From assembly GCA_024276495.1 (NCBI GenBank), contig JAJRXC010000081.1:1-64000 (forward strand): a DNA stretch of 64,000 bases, given 5' to 3'. The number at the start of each line of letters is the position of its first letter. The first letter of the stretch is position 1. A program made the translations under genes and the position numbers. The notes under the pieces are model-generated. The model saw nothing but the letters and a program-made list of their open reading frames with translations, did not search any database and was not told the origin of the DNA. Below are positions 9,865 through 18,454 of the stretch, in pieces. This stretch comes from Actinomycetes bacterium. GTDB lineage: Bacteria > Actinomycetota > Acidimicrobiia > Acidimicrobiales > Aldehydirespiratoraceae.

Positions 9865-12021
9865 ATGCTGACCCCACTCGACGAACACCAACTGCTCGTC
9901 TTCTGGACCCAACTCCTGGTCCTCGTCGCGACGGCACGAATCTGCGGCTCACTGATGCGGCGGATCAACCTGCCGTCGGTCATCGGCCAACTCGGCGCAG
10001 GCGTGATCCTCGGCCCCTCCATCTTCGGCCGGGTCTGGGAGGACGGTTTCGAATGGTTCCTCCCCGACGACGAGATCTCCTCGGGCGCGCTGTTCGCGGT
10101 GAGCTGGCTCGGCGTCGCCCTGCTGCTCGTGACCGCCGGATTCGAGACCGACCTCGGCCTCATCCGCCGCCTCGGACGGGCGGCCGCGCTCGTCACCGGA
10201 TTCAGCCTCGTCGTCCCACTCTTCGGCGGTCTCGCCGTCGGGTTCCTGCTGCCGGAGTCGTTCATCGGAGCCGACAGCGACCGCACCGTGTTCGCGCTGT
10301 TCGTCGCCGCGGCGCTGTCCGTGTCCGCCCTCGCCGTGATCGCCAAGATCCTCTCCGAGCTCGGTCTCATGCGCCGCGACTTCGGGCAGATCACCGTCGC
10401 GGCCGGGATGGCGAACGACGTCGTCGGCTGGGTGATGCTGGCCGTCTTCACCGGCTTCGCGGCATCGGGTGAGGTGTCGGTACGGGCCGTGCTCGAAACG
10501 GTGATCGGTCTCGGCCTCTTCCTCGCGGTGGCGATGACGTGGGGACAACGGGTCGTCGACCGGGCGTTGCGATGGGTCCGCCGCGACGGCACCAACGTCA
10601 CCGGCGCCATGTCGGTCGTCGTGTTCACCATGTTGATCTACGGCGTTGCCACCCAGGCGCTCGGAATCGAGGCGGTGCTCGGCGCGTTCGTCGCGGGGGT
10701 CGTGCTGCACCGCTCGCGGTTCCAACAGCCCGAGGTGCTCCACCACGTCGAGTCGTTGACCACCACCTTCCTCGCCCCGGTCTTCTTCGCTACGGCCGGG
10801 CTCCGGGTCGATCTGGGCCTGCTCGGCGAAGGCGACGCGTTGACCTGGGCGGGAGTGGTCGTCGGCGTCGCGATCGTCGCCAAGTTCGCCGGGGCGTTCG
10901 TCGGCGCCCGACTGGCCGGGCAGAGCAACCGGGCCGCGGTCGCGCTGGGCGCGGGCCTCAACGCCCGCGGCGCGTTGGAGATCGTCATCGCGTCGGTCGG
11001 CCTCTCGCTCGGCGTCTTCAACGAGACCGCCTACACGGTGATCGTCATCGTTCCGTTGGTCACGTCGGTCTTCGCCGCGATCAGCCTTCGCATCGCGGTT
11101 CGTGACTGGCTGGGATCACACGACGAGCAGCAGCGGCTCGAACGCGAGGAGGCGCTCAGCCGCAACCTCGTGGTGAAGTCGTCGCGGATCCTCCTGCCCT
11201 CGCAGGGCGAAGCCGCGTCGATCGCCGCCGCGCAGCTCGTCCAGTTCGCCTGGCCGAAGGAGGCGCCGGCAACGATCGTCTCCGTGCGCAGCGATGGCGA
11301 CTGGCCCGACATCTCGGTGGTCGAGGCCGTGCTCGACGAGCGCGAAGTCGACCACCGCCAGGTCAAGGGCGACGACGTCGCGGCCGCCATCCTCGCCGAG
11401 TCGCTGCTCGGCTACGGCGTGATCGCCGTCGGCGTGGCCGCCCGCCACGAAGGCCAGCTCTACTCGCCGATGGTCGACGAGCTGCTGCTCGAGGCCACCT
11501 TGCCGCTGGTGATCGTGCGCCGGGCCCGGGGCCTCGACCGGCCGCTGCCCCCCGCGTTCAGCCGGGTGATCGTGCCCGTGACCGGCACCCGGTCGAGCCG
11601 TTCGGCCCAGGAGGTCGCGTTCGCGATCTCGGCCGAGCTGGGAACCGAGGTCGTCTTGACCCACGTCTTCCATCGCGCCTCGCCGTTGCCGCGGATCTTC
11701 GGGCGCCGGGGACGCGAAGACGACCCCTCGATGGCGGTCGCCGAGCAGCTCGTCGGTGGCGCGACCGCGCTGGCGGCCGAGGCGGGGCTCACCCCCCGGA
11801 CCCTCATTCGCGAGTCGGCCAGCGCCGGCACCGCCCTGGTCGACGCGGCCCGGTCCGAGGCGGCCGATCTCGTGGTGCTCGGGGCCCAGCTCCGCAACGT
11901 CGACGGCCGCCCGTTCCTCGGTCACACCGTCGAGACGGTGCTGGAGCAGTCCGACGCCACGGTCGTCGTCGTGGCCCACCCCCGCGCCGCTCGAGGCGAG
12001 TCCGGGGGGTCGTCGAACTGA
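9865..12021 (+). CDS. CPA2 cation/proton antiporter with universal-stress-protein tail
   Basis: The 718-aa protein has an N-terminal antiporter domain of about 12 membrane helices (residues about 10-420) with the family signatures LPSVIGQLGAGVILGPS and VGFLLPESF. It is followed by about 290 cytoplasmic residues. In the tail, SSRILLPSQGEAASIAAAQL and FSRVIVPVTGTRSSRSAQEV start two tandem UspA-like modules; the second contains the DAARSEAADLVVLGAQ core. Usp domains bind nucleotides, so control of Na+/H+ or K+/H+ exchange by nucleotide state is inferred. The start ATG is 4 nt after the xth stop. Confidence 0.85.
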   Translation: MLTPLDEHQLLVFWTQLLVLVATARICGSLMRRINLPSVIGQLGAGVILGPSIFGRVWEDGFEWFLPDDEISSGALFAVSWLGVALLLVTAGFETDLGLIRRLGRAAALVTGFSLVVPLFGGLAVGFLLPESFIGADSDRTVFALFVAAALSVSALAVIAKILSELGLMRRDFGQITVAAGMANDVVGWVMLAVFTGFAASGEVSVRAVLETVIGLGLFLAVAMTWGQRVVDRALRWVRRDGTNVTGAMSVVVFTMLIYGVATQALGIEAVLGAFVAGVVLHRSRFQQPEVLHHVESLTTTFLAPVFFATAGLRVDLGLLGEGDALTWAGVVVGVAIVAKFAGAFVGARLAGQSNRAAVALGAGLNARGALEIVIASVGLSLGVFNETAYTVIVIVPLVTSVFAAISLRIAVRDWLGSHDEQQRLEREEALSRNLVVKSSRILLPSQGEAASIAAAQLVQFAWPKEAPATIVSVRSDGDWPDISVVEAVLDEREVDHRQVKGDDVAAAILAESLLGYGVIAVGVAARHEGQLYSPMVDELLLEATLPLVIVRRARGLDRPLPPAFSRVIVPVTGTRSSRSAQEVAFAISAELGTEVVLTHVFHRASPLPRIFGRRGREDDPSMAVAEQLVGGATALAAEAGLTPRTLIRESASAGTALVDAARSEAADLVVLGAQLRNVDGRPFLGHTVETVLEQSDATVVVVAHPRAARGESGGSSN

Positions 12022-12048
12022 ATCCTTTTCCTCCCGGGGAAGTCGGCG

Positions 12049-12065
12049 TAGAATCGAACCGGAGG
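12049..12065 (+). promoter_or_regulatory. -10 hexamer and Shine-Dalgarno of the lipoprotein gene
   Basis: TAGAAT (12049-12054) and GGAGG (12061-12065) precede the GTG codons at 12070, 12076 and 12082. The spacing from GGAGG best fits the GTG at 12076, two codons into the longest frame. This gene has an ordinary leader, unlike many neighbours. Confidence 0.4.
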
Positions 12066-12069
12066 TTGA

Positions 12070-12744
12070 GTGAGAGTGGTTGTGAAGCGGTCTTTTTCTG
12101 TACTTCTTTTCGGCGGAGCGGTCCTGGCGGCGGCGTGTGGAAACGAGGTCGACGGTGACAACGCCGACGCCGCGCCCGTGGTGAGCGAGGCGCCACCCGA
12201 GATCGCCGACGACTCGCCGCCCCCGGAAGATCCGCCCGCCGACGATGCGACGGACAACGGGCCCGTCGCCGACGAACCCGCCGACGATGGTCCCGCGGAC
12301 GGCGACGGGACCGGCGACGACCCGGCCGAGTCGGACCCCCCGGCGCTCGACATGAGCGGTGAGACGGTGATGGTGAACTGGGCGGCGACAAACCCGACCT
12401 ACATCCCCGACGCGGGAGGCGCCGACGATCCGTTCTTTCAGATCCACACGAGCAACGAGCTCGACGGGTTCTATCTCGACTTCGAGCTCTTCACGGTGTG
12501 GGGCAGTGCCTGGACCGGCGAGACAGGGACGTTCCCGATCGGGTGCAACGATCCCGTCAACGACACCGGCATCTGTGTGCACTTCGTGCCGGACAGCGAG
12601 GAAGGTGTCAACCTCGGCGCCGACTTCGGAGCGACGGGAACGATCACCATCAACCAGCTCGACGCCACGGGATACGACCTCGTCGTGAGCGGGCTCACCT
12701 TCTCCGACGGCACGACCTTCGAAGATTTCTCGATGGTCGGCTGA
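12070..12744 (+). CDS. Acidic-linker lipoprotein of unknown function
   Basis: A basic N-terminus (RVVVKR) leads into a hydrophobic stretch and VLAAACGNE, a lipobox-like site with Cys23, so export and lipid anchoring are predicted. Residues about 28-95 are a low-complexity Asp/Pro/Ala linker. The remaining 130 residues form a compact domain with two cysteines (GCNDPVNDTGIC) and several hydrophobic strands, ending in FSDGTTFEDFSMVG. I do not recognise the family. The start is uncertain: the GTG at 12076 has better spacing from the GGAGG. It converges with the helicase gene, with 4 bp between stops. Confidence 0.65.
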   Translation: MRVVVKRSFSVLLFGGAVLAAACGNEVDGDNADAAPVVSEAPPEIADDSPPPEDPPADDATDNGPVADEPADDGPADGDGTGDDPAESDPPALDMSGETVMVNWAATNPTYIPDAGGADDPFFQIHTSNELDGFYLDFELFTVWGSAWTGETGTFPIGCNDPVNDTGICVHFVPDSEEGVNLGADFGATGTITINQLDATGYDLVVSGLTFSDGTTFEDFSMVG

Positions 12745-12748
12745 ACGC

Positions 12749-14674
12749 TCACTCGAGCGGTGCGCTGATCTCGAGGAGACGCGGCCCGAACCGCCGTGCC
12801 TTGGCCCCTCCGACCCCGGGTACGTCGGCCAGCTCGGTCAAGGAGCCGGGCCGGAGCTCGGCGATCCTGCGCAGGGTGTCGTCGGACAGGACCGCGCCGG
12901 GCGCGACCTTCGCGGCGCGCGCCGCAGCGGTCCTCCACTCCTCGAGGGACGCGACCACCGGTGCGATCAGGTCGGTCAAGTCGATGTCCGGCGTCTCCTC
13001 GCCGACGTGTTCGCGAAGCACGCCGACCGGTGGCGAAGCGACGGGTTCCGCGTCCGGCCCGGCGAACGCGTCGAGCCACGGAGACGGCGGTCGACGTTGG
13101 AGGGAACCCCCGACGGTGCGTTGCGGGCACCAGGTCACGTGGAGCTCGCGTTCGGCCCGGGTGGTCGCGACATAGAGCAGTCGTCGTTCCTCGTCTCGCG
13201 CGGCGCGGGTTCGGGCGAACGAGATCGGGACGAGACCGTCCTCCAGCCCGACGAGATGCACGATCGGCCATTCGAGCCCCTTGGCCGAGTGGAAGGTGGC
13301 GAGCTCGACCGCGTCGGTCGCGGTGCCGACGCGGTCGTCGAAACGAAGTGCCGACACGAAGTCGTCGACGGTCGCGTCGGGTTCGAGCGCCAGATGGTCG
13401 CGGGCCATCGCGAGGAAGGCGTCGACCATCGCCATCCGTTCCTCGTCGAGCTCGCGGTGGCCGTCGGCCGACCGCTCGTCGGCCAGAACCGCGGCGAGGA
13501 TCCCGGTCTTCGGCCAGCGATCGACGAGGTCCATGATCTCGGGTCGCCGCAGCAGTGCCCCCTCGCCCCGGCTCCGGGTCGGTATCCCGGCCGCCTCCAG
13601 GGCGACGCGAAACGCCGGAAGCTGCGCATTGGTCCGGGCGAGCACGGCCTGGTGACGCCACGGCGCGCCCGGCTTGTGACGGGCCCGCACCGCGAGGGCG
13701 ACCGCCGCCGGCTCCCGGTCGGCTTCCGCCGCGGTGAGGGTCGGCGGGTCGCCCCGGAACCGGGCGGCCGGCTGCGGCTCCTTGTCGAGGATCCGTCCCG
13801 CGGCGGCCAGGATCTCCGGCGTCGAACGGAAGTTGGTGCGCAGATGCACCACCGCCGTGCCGGGAAGATGACGATCGATGTCGTCGAGGAACTCCGGTTC
13901 GGCACCGTTCCACCCGTAGATCGCCTGATCGGGGTCGCCCACGACGACGAGAGTGGAGTCCGGACCGAACAACGACCTGAGCACGGCGAACTGGAGTGGG
14001 TTCACGTCCTGGAACTCGTCGACGAAGAGGTGTCGATGCCGCCACCTCTGGGCGTCGGCGAACGCCGTCTCGCGCTGCATCGTCGCGTGGCACAGCGCGA
14101 GCACGTCGTCGAAGTCGATGAGACGACGCAGGCGCTTCGTGTCGCCGTACTCGGCGTAGGCGCGGGCGACGAACTCCGCCCCGCGCGATGGTCGCCGTCG
14201 GGCCGCGGCGGCCGCGTCGCAATAGTCCTCCGGATTGATAAGGCGGGCCCGGGCCCATCCGATCTCGGCGTCGAGGTCGGCCACGGCGCTCCGGTCGAGT
14301 TTCGGATGCTGCGCAGCGAGAAACGAGAGCCGCCGATCGAGCAACGTCGGGTGACGTCGCCCCGTGTGGTCCCAGAAGCGACGGAGGATGGCCAACGCGG
14401 CCGAGTGGAACGTGCCGGCCGCGACCTCCTCGCGAATCCCGAGCCGGCGGGTACGGTTGCGCAGCTCGGCCGCGGCCCGGCGGGTGAAGGTGAGGGCGAG
14501 CACGCGGCGGGGGTCGATGCCGCCCTCCATCGCGTGCCACGCGATTCGACGCGTCAGGACGCGGGTCTTTCCCGAACCGGCCCCCGCGATGATGCACAAG
14601 GGGCTCGCCGCGGTGGTGACCGCGTCGCGCTGCTCAGCGGTGAGCCCATCGAGAAGGCCATCGGATTCGGACAC
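12749..14674 (-). CDS. uvrD2: UvrD2-like superfamily 1 DNA helicase with HRDC domain
   Basis: A 641-aa 3'-5' SF1A helicase. Motifs are in order: Q-motif region LTAEQRDAV, Walker A GAGSGKT (31-37), motif Ia LTFTRRAAAEL, motif II VDEFQD (218-223), motif III VGDPDQAIYGWNGA (245-258), then FHSAKGLEW and LYVATTRA in domain 2A. The last 65 residues (LSDDTLRRIAELRPGSLTEL, then PGVGGAKARR) form an HRDC domain, the hallmark of actinobacterial UvrD2. The tetracysteine module of mycobacterial UvrD2 is not seen. A GTG start 6 nt after a TAGTGT hexamer is preferred. It is divergent from the zincin gene and shares a palindrome with it. Confidence 0.87.
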   Translation of the reverse strand: MSESDGLLDGLTAEQRDAVTTAASPLCIIAGAGSGKTRVLTRRIAWHAMEGGIDPRRVLALTFTRRAAAELRNRTRRLGIREEVAAGTFHSAALAILRRFWDHTGRRHPTLLDRRLSFLAAQHPKLDRSAVADLDAEIGWARARLINPEDYCDAAAAARRRPSRGAEFVARAYAEYGDTKRLRRLIDFDDVLALCHATMQRETAFADAQRWRHRHLFVDEFQDVNPLQFAVLRSLFGPDSTLVVVGDPDQAIYGWNGAEPEFLDDIDRHLPGTAVVHLRTNFRSTPEILAAAGRILDKEPQPAARFRGDPPTLTAAEADREPAAVALAVRARHKPGAPWRHQAVLARTNAQLPAFRVALEAAGIPTRSRGEGALLRRPEIMDLVDRWPKTGILAAVLADERSADGHRELDEERMAMVDAFLAMARDHLALEPDATVDDFVSALRFDDRVGTATDAVELATFHSAKGLEWPIVHLVGLEDGLVPISFARTRAARDEERRLLYVATTRAERELHVTWCPQRTVGGSLQRRPPSPWLDAFAGPDAEPVASPPVGVLREHVGEETPDIDLTDLIAPVVASLEEWRTAAARAAKVAPGAVLSDDTLRRIAELRPGSLTELADVPGVGGAKARRFGPRLLEISAPLE

Positions 14675-14680
14675 GGGCGA

Positions 14681-14705
14681 ACACTAGCGAGTCCGTCGCT
14701 AGTGT
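14681..14705. promoter_or_regulatory. Palindrome forming two back-to-back -10 elements
   Basis: ACACTAGCGA (14681-14690), a 5-bp spacer and TCGCTAGTGT (14696-14705) make a perfect 10-bp inverted repeat. Read outward, each arm ends in TAGTGT: 6 nt before the helicase GTG on the minus strand and 7 nt before the zincin GTG on the plus strand. The -35 region of each promoter must fall in the start region of the other, so the two promoters probably compete and may share one regulator. Confidence 0.6.
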
Positions 14706-14712
14706 CTTCGCG

Positions 14713-15057
14713 GTGGAACCGGTGAGCGTCTCCCGATTCGAACGCCTCGTCGGAGCCGCGCTCGACGCGCTTCCCGAGGAGCTCGGTCGGCTCATGGAGA
14801 ACGTCGCGGTCGTGGCCCGGGATCGTCACCCCGACGAGGACCTGCTCGGGCTCTACGAGGGGATTCCCCTCACCGAGCGCGACGACTACGGCGGATTCGC
14901 CATGCCCGACGTCATCTCGCTCTACCGACTGCCGCTGTGCGAGATCTCCGCCGATGAAGACGAGTTGGTCGACGAGATCGCGGTGACGGTGGTTCACGAG
15001 GTCGCCCACCACTTCGGCATCGACGACGACGCACTTCACGCCTGGGGATGGGCGTAG
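14713..15057 (+). CDS. Small zincin-like metallopeptidase family protein
   Basis: A 114-aa cytoplasmic protein of the short bacterial metallopeptidase family with the motif VVHEVAHHFGIDDD. HEVAH supplies the two zinc His and the catalytic Glu, and the following H/D residues fit the third ligand. The N-terminal SRFERLVGAALDALPEELGR and the central GLYEGIPLTER also match this family, whose substrates are unknown. The GTG start lies 7 nt after TAGTGT. It is divergent from the helicase gene and is followed 13 nt later by the PH-domain gene. Confidence 0.8.
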   Translation: MEPVSVSRFERLVGAALDALPEELGRLMENVAVVARDRHPDEDLLGLYEGIPLTERDDYGGFAMPDVISLYRLPLCEISADEDELVDEIAVTVVHEVAHHFGIDDDALHAWGWA

Positions 15058-15058
15058 C

Positions 15059-15064
15059 TACGAT
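15059..15064 (+). promoter_or_regulatory. -10 hexamer TACGAT for the PH-SHOCT gene
   Basis: TACGAT begins 1 nt after the TAG stop of the zincin gene and ends 6 nt before the next ATG, giving a probable leaderless promoter even in this tight same-strand pair. Confidence 0.5.
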
Positions 15065-15070
15065 CCTCCC

Positions 15071-15703
15071 ATGCCCTTCCCTCGTCACCTCCTGACCGAC
15101 GACGAAGACCTGGTGCTCGACCTCCGTCCCCACTGGTGGTTTCTCGCCCCGGCGGGGGCGCTGCTGTCGGTCGCGGTTCTGCTCGGACTCGCCTCCCTGA
15201 TCAGCGACTGGCCGAGCTGGCTCAAGTTCCCGGTGGGAATCCTGGTTCTCGGTTCGCTCGGCTGGTTCGTCCTGCGGTACCTCACCTGGACGACCACCAA
15301 CTTCGTGGTGACCAACGAGCGGGTCATCTCCCGCACGGGTGTGGTGTCCAAGCAGGGAATCGAGATCCCGCTCGATCGGATCAACACCGTCTTCTTCAAC
15401 CAGACCCTGTTCGAGCGCATGATCGGTGCCGGTGACATCGGCATCGAATCGGCCGGCGAAGGTGGCCGCCAGACGTTCACCGACATTCGCAAGCCGAACC
15501 TCGTGCAAAACGAGATCTACCGCCAGGTCGAAAGCCTGGAGAACCGCAAGTTGCAACGGATGGGGCAGGCCGCGTCGGGAAACACGCCGGCCACCGACTC
15601 GATCCCCGAACAGATCGAGAAGTTGGACCAGCTTCGACGGCAGGGAGTCGTCACCGACGAGGAGTTCGAACGCAAGAAGCGTGAGCTCCTCGATCGCATG
15701 TGA
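15071..15703 (+). CDS. Membrane-anchored bacterial PH-domain protein with SHOCT tail
   Basis: 210 aa. After a short acidic N-terminus come two transmembrane helices (about residues 25-75, WWFLAPAGALLSVAVLLGLA and FPVGILVLGSLGWFVLRYL). They are followed by a bPH2-type domain (about 76-145, TTTNFVVTNERVISRTGVVS, LDRINTV, GDIGIESAG). The C-terminus QIEKLDQLRRQGVVTDEEFE is a SHOCT motif. The function is unknown; bPH2 proteins are thought to act at the membrane in stress or assembly roles. The start is supported by a TACGAT hexamer 6 nt upstream. Confidence 0.85.
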   Translation: MPFPRHLLTDDEDLVLDLRPHWWFLAPAGALLSVAVLLGLASLISDWPSWLKFPVGILVLGSLGWFVLRYLTWTTTNFVVTNERVISRTGVVSKQGIEIPLDRINTVFFNQTLFERMIGAGDIGIESAGEGGRQTFTDIRKPNLVQNEIYRQVESLENRKLQRMGQAASGNTPATDSIPEQIEKLDQLRRQGVVTDEEFERKKRELLDRM

Positions 15704-15707
15704 ACCG

Positions 15708-16133
15708 ATGGAGATCGTCGATCGTGCGCTGCGTGAGCTCGACGCGGGCGAACTGTACGGCATCTTGAAGCTGCGAATGGACGTGTTCGTGGTCGAGCAG
15801 AACTGCGCGTATCCCGAGCTCGACGGACGCGACGACGAGCCCGGCACCCGCCACGTGTGGATCTCCGACGGGAGCGGGCCGATCGCGTGTGCCCGCCTGC
15901 TCGACGACGGCGACGCCCGCCGGATCGGTCGGGTGGCCACCCGGGCCGACGCCCGCGGCGCCGGCCTGGCCGGTGCGCTCGTCGATCACCTGTTGGCCAC
16001 CAGCGACGGACCGTGGGTGCTCGACGCCCAGACCGGGCTCGTCGGGTGGTACGAGAGGCGCGGGTTCGTCGCCAGCGGCCCGGCGTTCGTGGAGGACGGC
16101 ATTCCCCACGTCCCGATGCGTCGCGACGTTTGA
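15708..16133 (+). CDS. GNAT N-acetyltransferase, ElaA-like
   Basis: Starting at the ATG 4 nt after the PH-gene stop gives 141 aa. The sequence matches ElaA-type GNAT proteins: LYGILKLRMDVFVVEQNCAY near the start, a RIGRVATRADARGAGLAGAL acetyl-CoA loop, and LDAQTGLVGWYERRGFVASG with the usual GY/RRGF end. The acyl acceptor is unknown. The longer in-frame extension upstream is PH-gene sequence in another frame. The next gene begins 6 nt downstream, so the PH, GNAT and EamA genes may be one operon. Confidence 0.85.
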   Translation: MEIVDRALRELDAGELYGILKLRMDVFVVEQNCAYPELDGRDDEPGTRHVWISDGSGPIACARLLDDGDARRIGRVATRADARGAGLAGALVDHLLATSDGPWVLDAQTGLVGWYERRGFVASGPAFVEDGIPHVPMRRDV

Positions 16134-16139
16134 CCGTCG

Positions 16140-16985
16140 ATGACCGCCGTCCTCGCCCTCGTGTCGGCGCTCGTCATCGGCGGCTCCGACTTCGGCGGTG
16201 GACTCGCGACCCGTCACGACAACACGTTCCGGGTGACCGCGATCGCCCAGATCTTCGGCGGGGTCACCGCAATCGTGTTGGCCCTCGCGGTGGGAGCCGA
16301 CGAGGTGGTGAGAGGCGATGTCATCGGTGGCCTCGTCGCCGGGGTCTCCGGCACCTTCTCCTTCATCTGCTTCTACCGGGCGCTGTCGATCGGCGTGATG
16401 AGCGTCGTCGCGCCGACAACGGCCGTCGTCGGCGCGACCATCCCCGCCGTCGTCGGCGTCGCCCGCGGCGAGGACCTCTCGCCGGCGACCGGTCTGGGGA
16501 TCGGCGTCGCGATCGTCGCGATCGTGCTCGTGGCCCGCACCGGACCGATCGGGGCCGGAGCGGGCGACCGGTCCCCCCGAATGGCGCTGCTCCTCGCGGT
16601 CACCGCCGGGGTCGGCTTCTCGGCCTTCTTCATCGCGTTGGCCGAGACCGAAACCGCCGCCGGCATGTGGCCGCTCGTCATCGCCCGGCTCGTCTCGGTC
16701 CCCGTCGTGTGCGCGATCGCATGGCGGATGGCCGGTCGGATCTGGCCGGTCGACTCGCGGTCGCGGCGCCTCGCCGTCGTCACCGGCGTCAGCGAGATGA
16801 TCGCCAACGCGATCCTGGTCGTCGCCTTGCGGCGAGGTCCCGTCGCGGTGGCCGCGGTGTTCGGTTCGCTCTATCCCGTCAGCACGGTCGTGCTCGCCTG
16901 GATCGTCCTACGGGAACGGATCACGCGGCTTCAGATGGCGGGGGTCGGGCTCGCCATCGGCGCGCTGGTGCTCGTCGCTCGTTGA
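16140..16985 (+). CDS. EamA/DMT-family transporter
   Basis: A 281-aa integral membrane protein with about ten helices in two EamA repeats. The first repeat starts at the initiator (VLALVSALVIGGSDFGGGLA), and the second has LLLAVTAGVGFSAFFIALAE and the closing VFGSLYPVSTVVLAWIVLRE and LAIGALVLVAR typical of drug/metabolite exporters. The substrate is unknown. The last 78 bp overlap the 3' end of the convergent membrane-haem gene, so both C-terminal tails are encoded in the same DNA. Confidence 0.85.
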   Translation: MTAVLALVSALVIGGSDFGGGLATRHDNTFRVTAIAQIFGGVTAIVLALAVGADEVVRGDVIGGLVAGVSGTFSFICFYRALSIGVMSVVAPTTAVVGATIPAVVGVARGEDLSPATGLGIGVAIVAIVLVARTGPIGAGAGDRSPRMALLLAVTAGVGFSAFFIALAETETAAGMWPLVIARLVSVPVVCAIAWRMAGRIWPVDSRSRRLAVVTGVSEMIANAILVVALRRGPVAVAAVFGSLYPVSTVVLAWIVLRERITRLQMAGVGLAIGALVLVAR

Positions 16986-17537
16986 GTCCCGCGCGGGAAG
17001 CGGCCGTCGCCCGAACCTCACCCGCAGCACGAGCACCAGGAAGATCTCGGCCACCACCACGATCGCGACGGTGGCCACCAGCGGATTCCCGATGTCGGTG
17101 CCGATGAGCCACCCGTGGAGCCCGGCCGTCACGAAAAGGGGGGCGCTCAGCAGATGGAGGCCGCGCCACCACTCGATTCGGAGGCGGCCCCGTGCCCACG
17201 AGGAGATCTGCACGACGAGGAGCAGGTACAGGCTGATCACGCCGAGCGCCACGGCGAGGCGATCGACGTCGCTCGCGAACGGTACGAGCACCTCGCGCCA
17301 GGTGTAATCGACGAAGTCGTCGGCGATGATCGCGCCGACGTGGACCGCCGTGAGCACCACGGTGAGAGTGCCGAGATGGCGGTGGAGGTCGAGCAGCCAC
17401 GCGGGTGAGGGCCGCCGCTCGAGGAGGCGGCTCGTGAGGAGCAGCCCCCACAATGTGGCCGCGGCGAGGAGCAGCCATCCGACGAGCCCGCTCGTGCGGG
17501 TCAGATACCAGGTGAACGCGTCGGTCACACGACCCAT
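16908..17537 (-). CDS. Ferric-reductase-like haem membrane protein
   Basis: 209 aa with about five transmembrane helices. Two histidine pairs at helix-like spacing, H54/H66 (RHLGTLTVVLTAVHVG) and H128/H141 (LHLLSAPLFVTAGLHGW), fit bis-His b-type haem binding, as in ferric-reductase-like and YedZ/MsrQ-like domains. The hydrophilic C-terminal 35 residues overlap the EamA gene on the other strand. Its start overlaps the apbE stop by 13 bp, so the two are probably translated together. Transfer of electrons across the membrane to an ApbE-flavinylated or periplasmic acceptor is inferred. Confidence 0.75.
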   Translation of the reverse strand: MGRVTDAFTWYLTRTSGLVGWLLLAAATLWGLLLTSRLLERRPSPAWLLDLHRHLGTLTVVLTAVHVGAIIADDFVDYTWREVLVPFASDVDRLAVALGVISLYLLLVVQISSWARGRLRIEWWRGLHLLSAPLFVTAGLHGWLIGTDIGNPLVATVAIVVVAEIFLVLVLRVRFGRRPLPARDSTSDEHQRADGEPDPRHLKPRDPFP

Positions 17538-18454
17538 TCTCGACGCGCCGGCTCGTCGAGCCAGCCACCGTCGAGAACGAACCTCTCCGGGCGGCCCACG
17601 GCCACCACGTCACCGTTCGCCTCGACCAACCAGGCGGTCGCCCCTGCCCGGTCGATGAGATCGCAGGCCGTGGTCAGCGGGGCGATCGCGGCCGCGGTGG
17701 CCAACATCTCGGCACCCGCGGCCGACGCGGCCACGACCACCGCCACCCGAGGGTGCAGAGACGGCGCACCGGTGAACGGATCGATCAGATGGTGACGGCC
17801 GTCGGCGTCGCGCCGCCGAGTCGGGCCCGAGACGGCGACACCGCCGTCTCGCAGACCGATCCGCATCGGTGAGCCCGGCTCGTCACCCGGGGCGACGACA
17901 TCGACGATTGCCCGGTCATGGCTCCGCACCCGGACGTCGCCGCCGATGTCGACGCCGACGAACGCCGCACCGCTCTCGAACACGGTCGTGGCCGCGAGAT
18001 CGGCCGCCCACCCCTTCGCTATGCCCCCGAGGTCGAGAGAGATGCCGGCCGGGACCCCGACCAGCGCGGTGTCGGCATCGACGGTGACCTCACCCCGATG
18101 GCGGCGCGGCGTCGGCCCCCGCTCGCCCCAACCCTCGGTGAACGTTCGCCCGTAGCCGGCCGCGACCAACTCGGCCCCCCGGGTCGGGTCGAACCAGCCG
18201 CCGGTGGCCGCGCGCCCGGCCAGGGCGACTTCGATCACGTGCGCGGTCAACGGGTGGACGACCACGGCGCCGCCGCTCCGGTTGGCGATCGAGATCTCGC
18301 TGCTCGGCGAGAACCGCGACCAACGCCGCTCCAACGTCGACACGATCGTGAGCGCGGCCCTCACCGCAGCCGTGGGAGCATCGGTGGTGATGGTCACCTC
18401 TGCACCCATCGCCGGTTCGGTCACCGAGCACACGGTCGGACGCTCAACTGACAC
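17525..18454 (-). CDS. apbE: FAD:protein FMN transferase (ApbE family)
   Basis: 309 aa. ApbE proteins attach FMN covalently to Thr/Ser of periplasmic or membrane redox proteins, using FAD and Mg2+. Visible signatures are the early AMGAEVTITTD strand, LERRWSRFSPSSEIS, WFDPTRG, SLDLGGIAKGWAADLAA (the FAD/Mg core) and HHLIDPFTGAP. No clear lipobox or signal sequence is seen, so it may act in the cytoplasm or be exported atypically. It is the middle gene of a three-gene operon: its start overlaps the preceding small gene by 11 bp and its stop overlaps the haem membrane gene. Confidence 0.88.
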   Translation of the reverse strand: MSVERPTVCSVTEPAMGAEVTITTDAPTAAVRAALTIVSTLERRWSRFSPSSEISIANRSGGAVVVHPLTAHVIEVALAGRAATGGWFDPTRGAELVAAGYGRTFTEGWGERGPTPRRHRGEVTVDADTALVGVPAGISLDLGGIAKGWAADLAATTVFESGAAFVGVDIGGDVRVRSHDRAIVDVVAPGDEPGSPMRIGLRDGGVAVSGPTRRRDADGRHHLIDPFTGAPSLHPRVAVVVAASAAGAEMLATAAAIAPLTTACDLIDRAGATAWLVEANGDVVAVGRPERFVLDGGWLDEPARREWVV

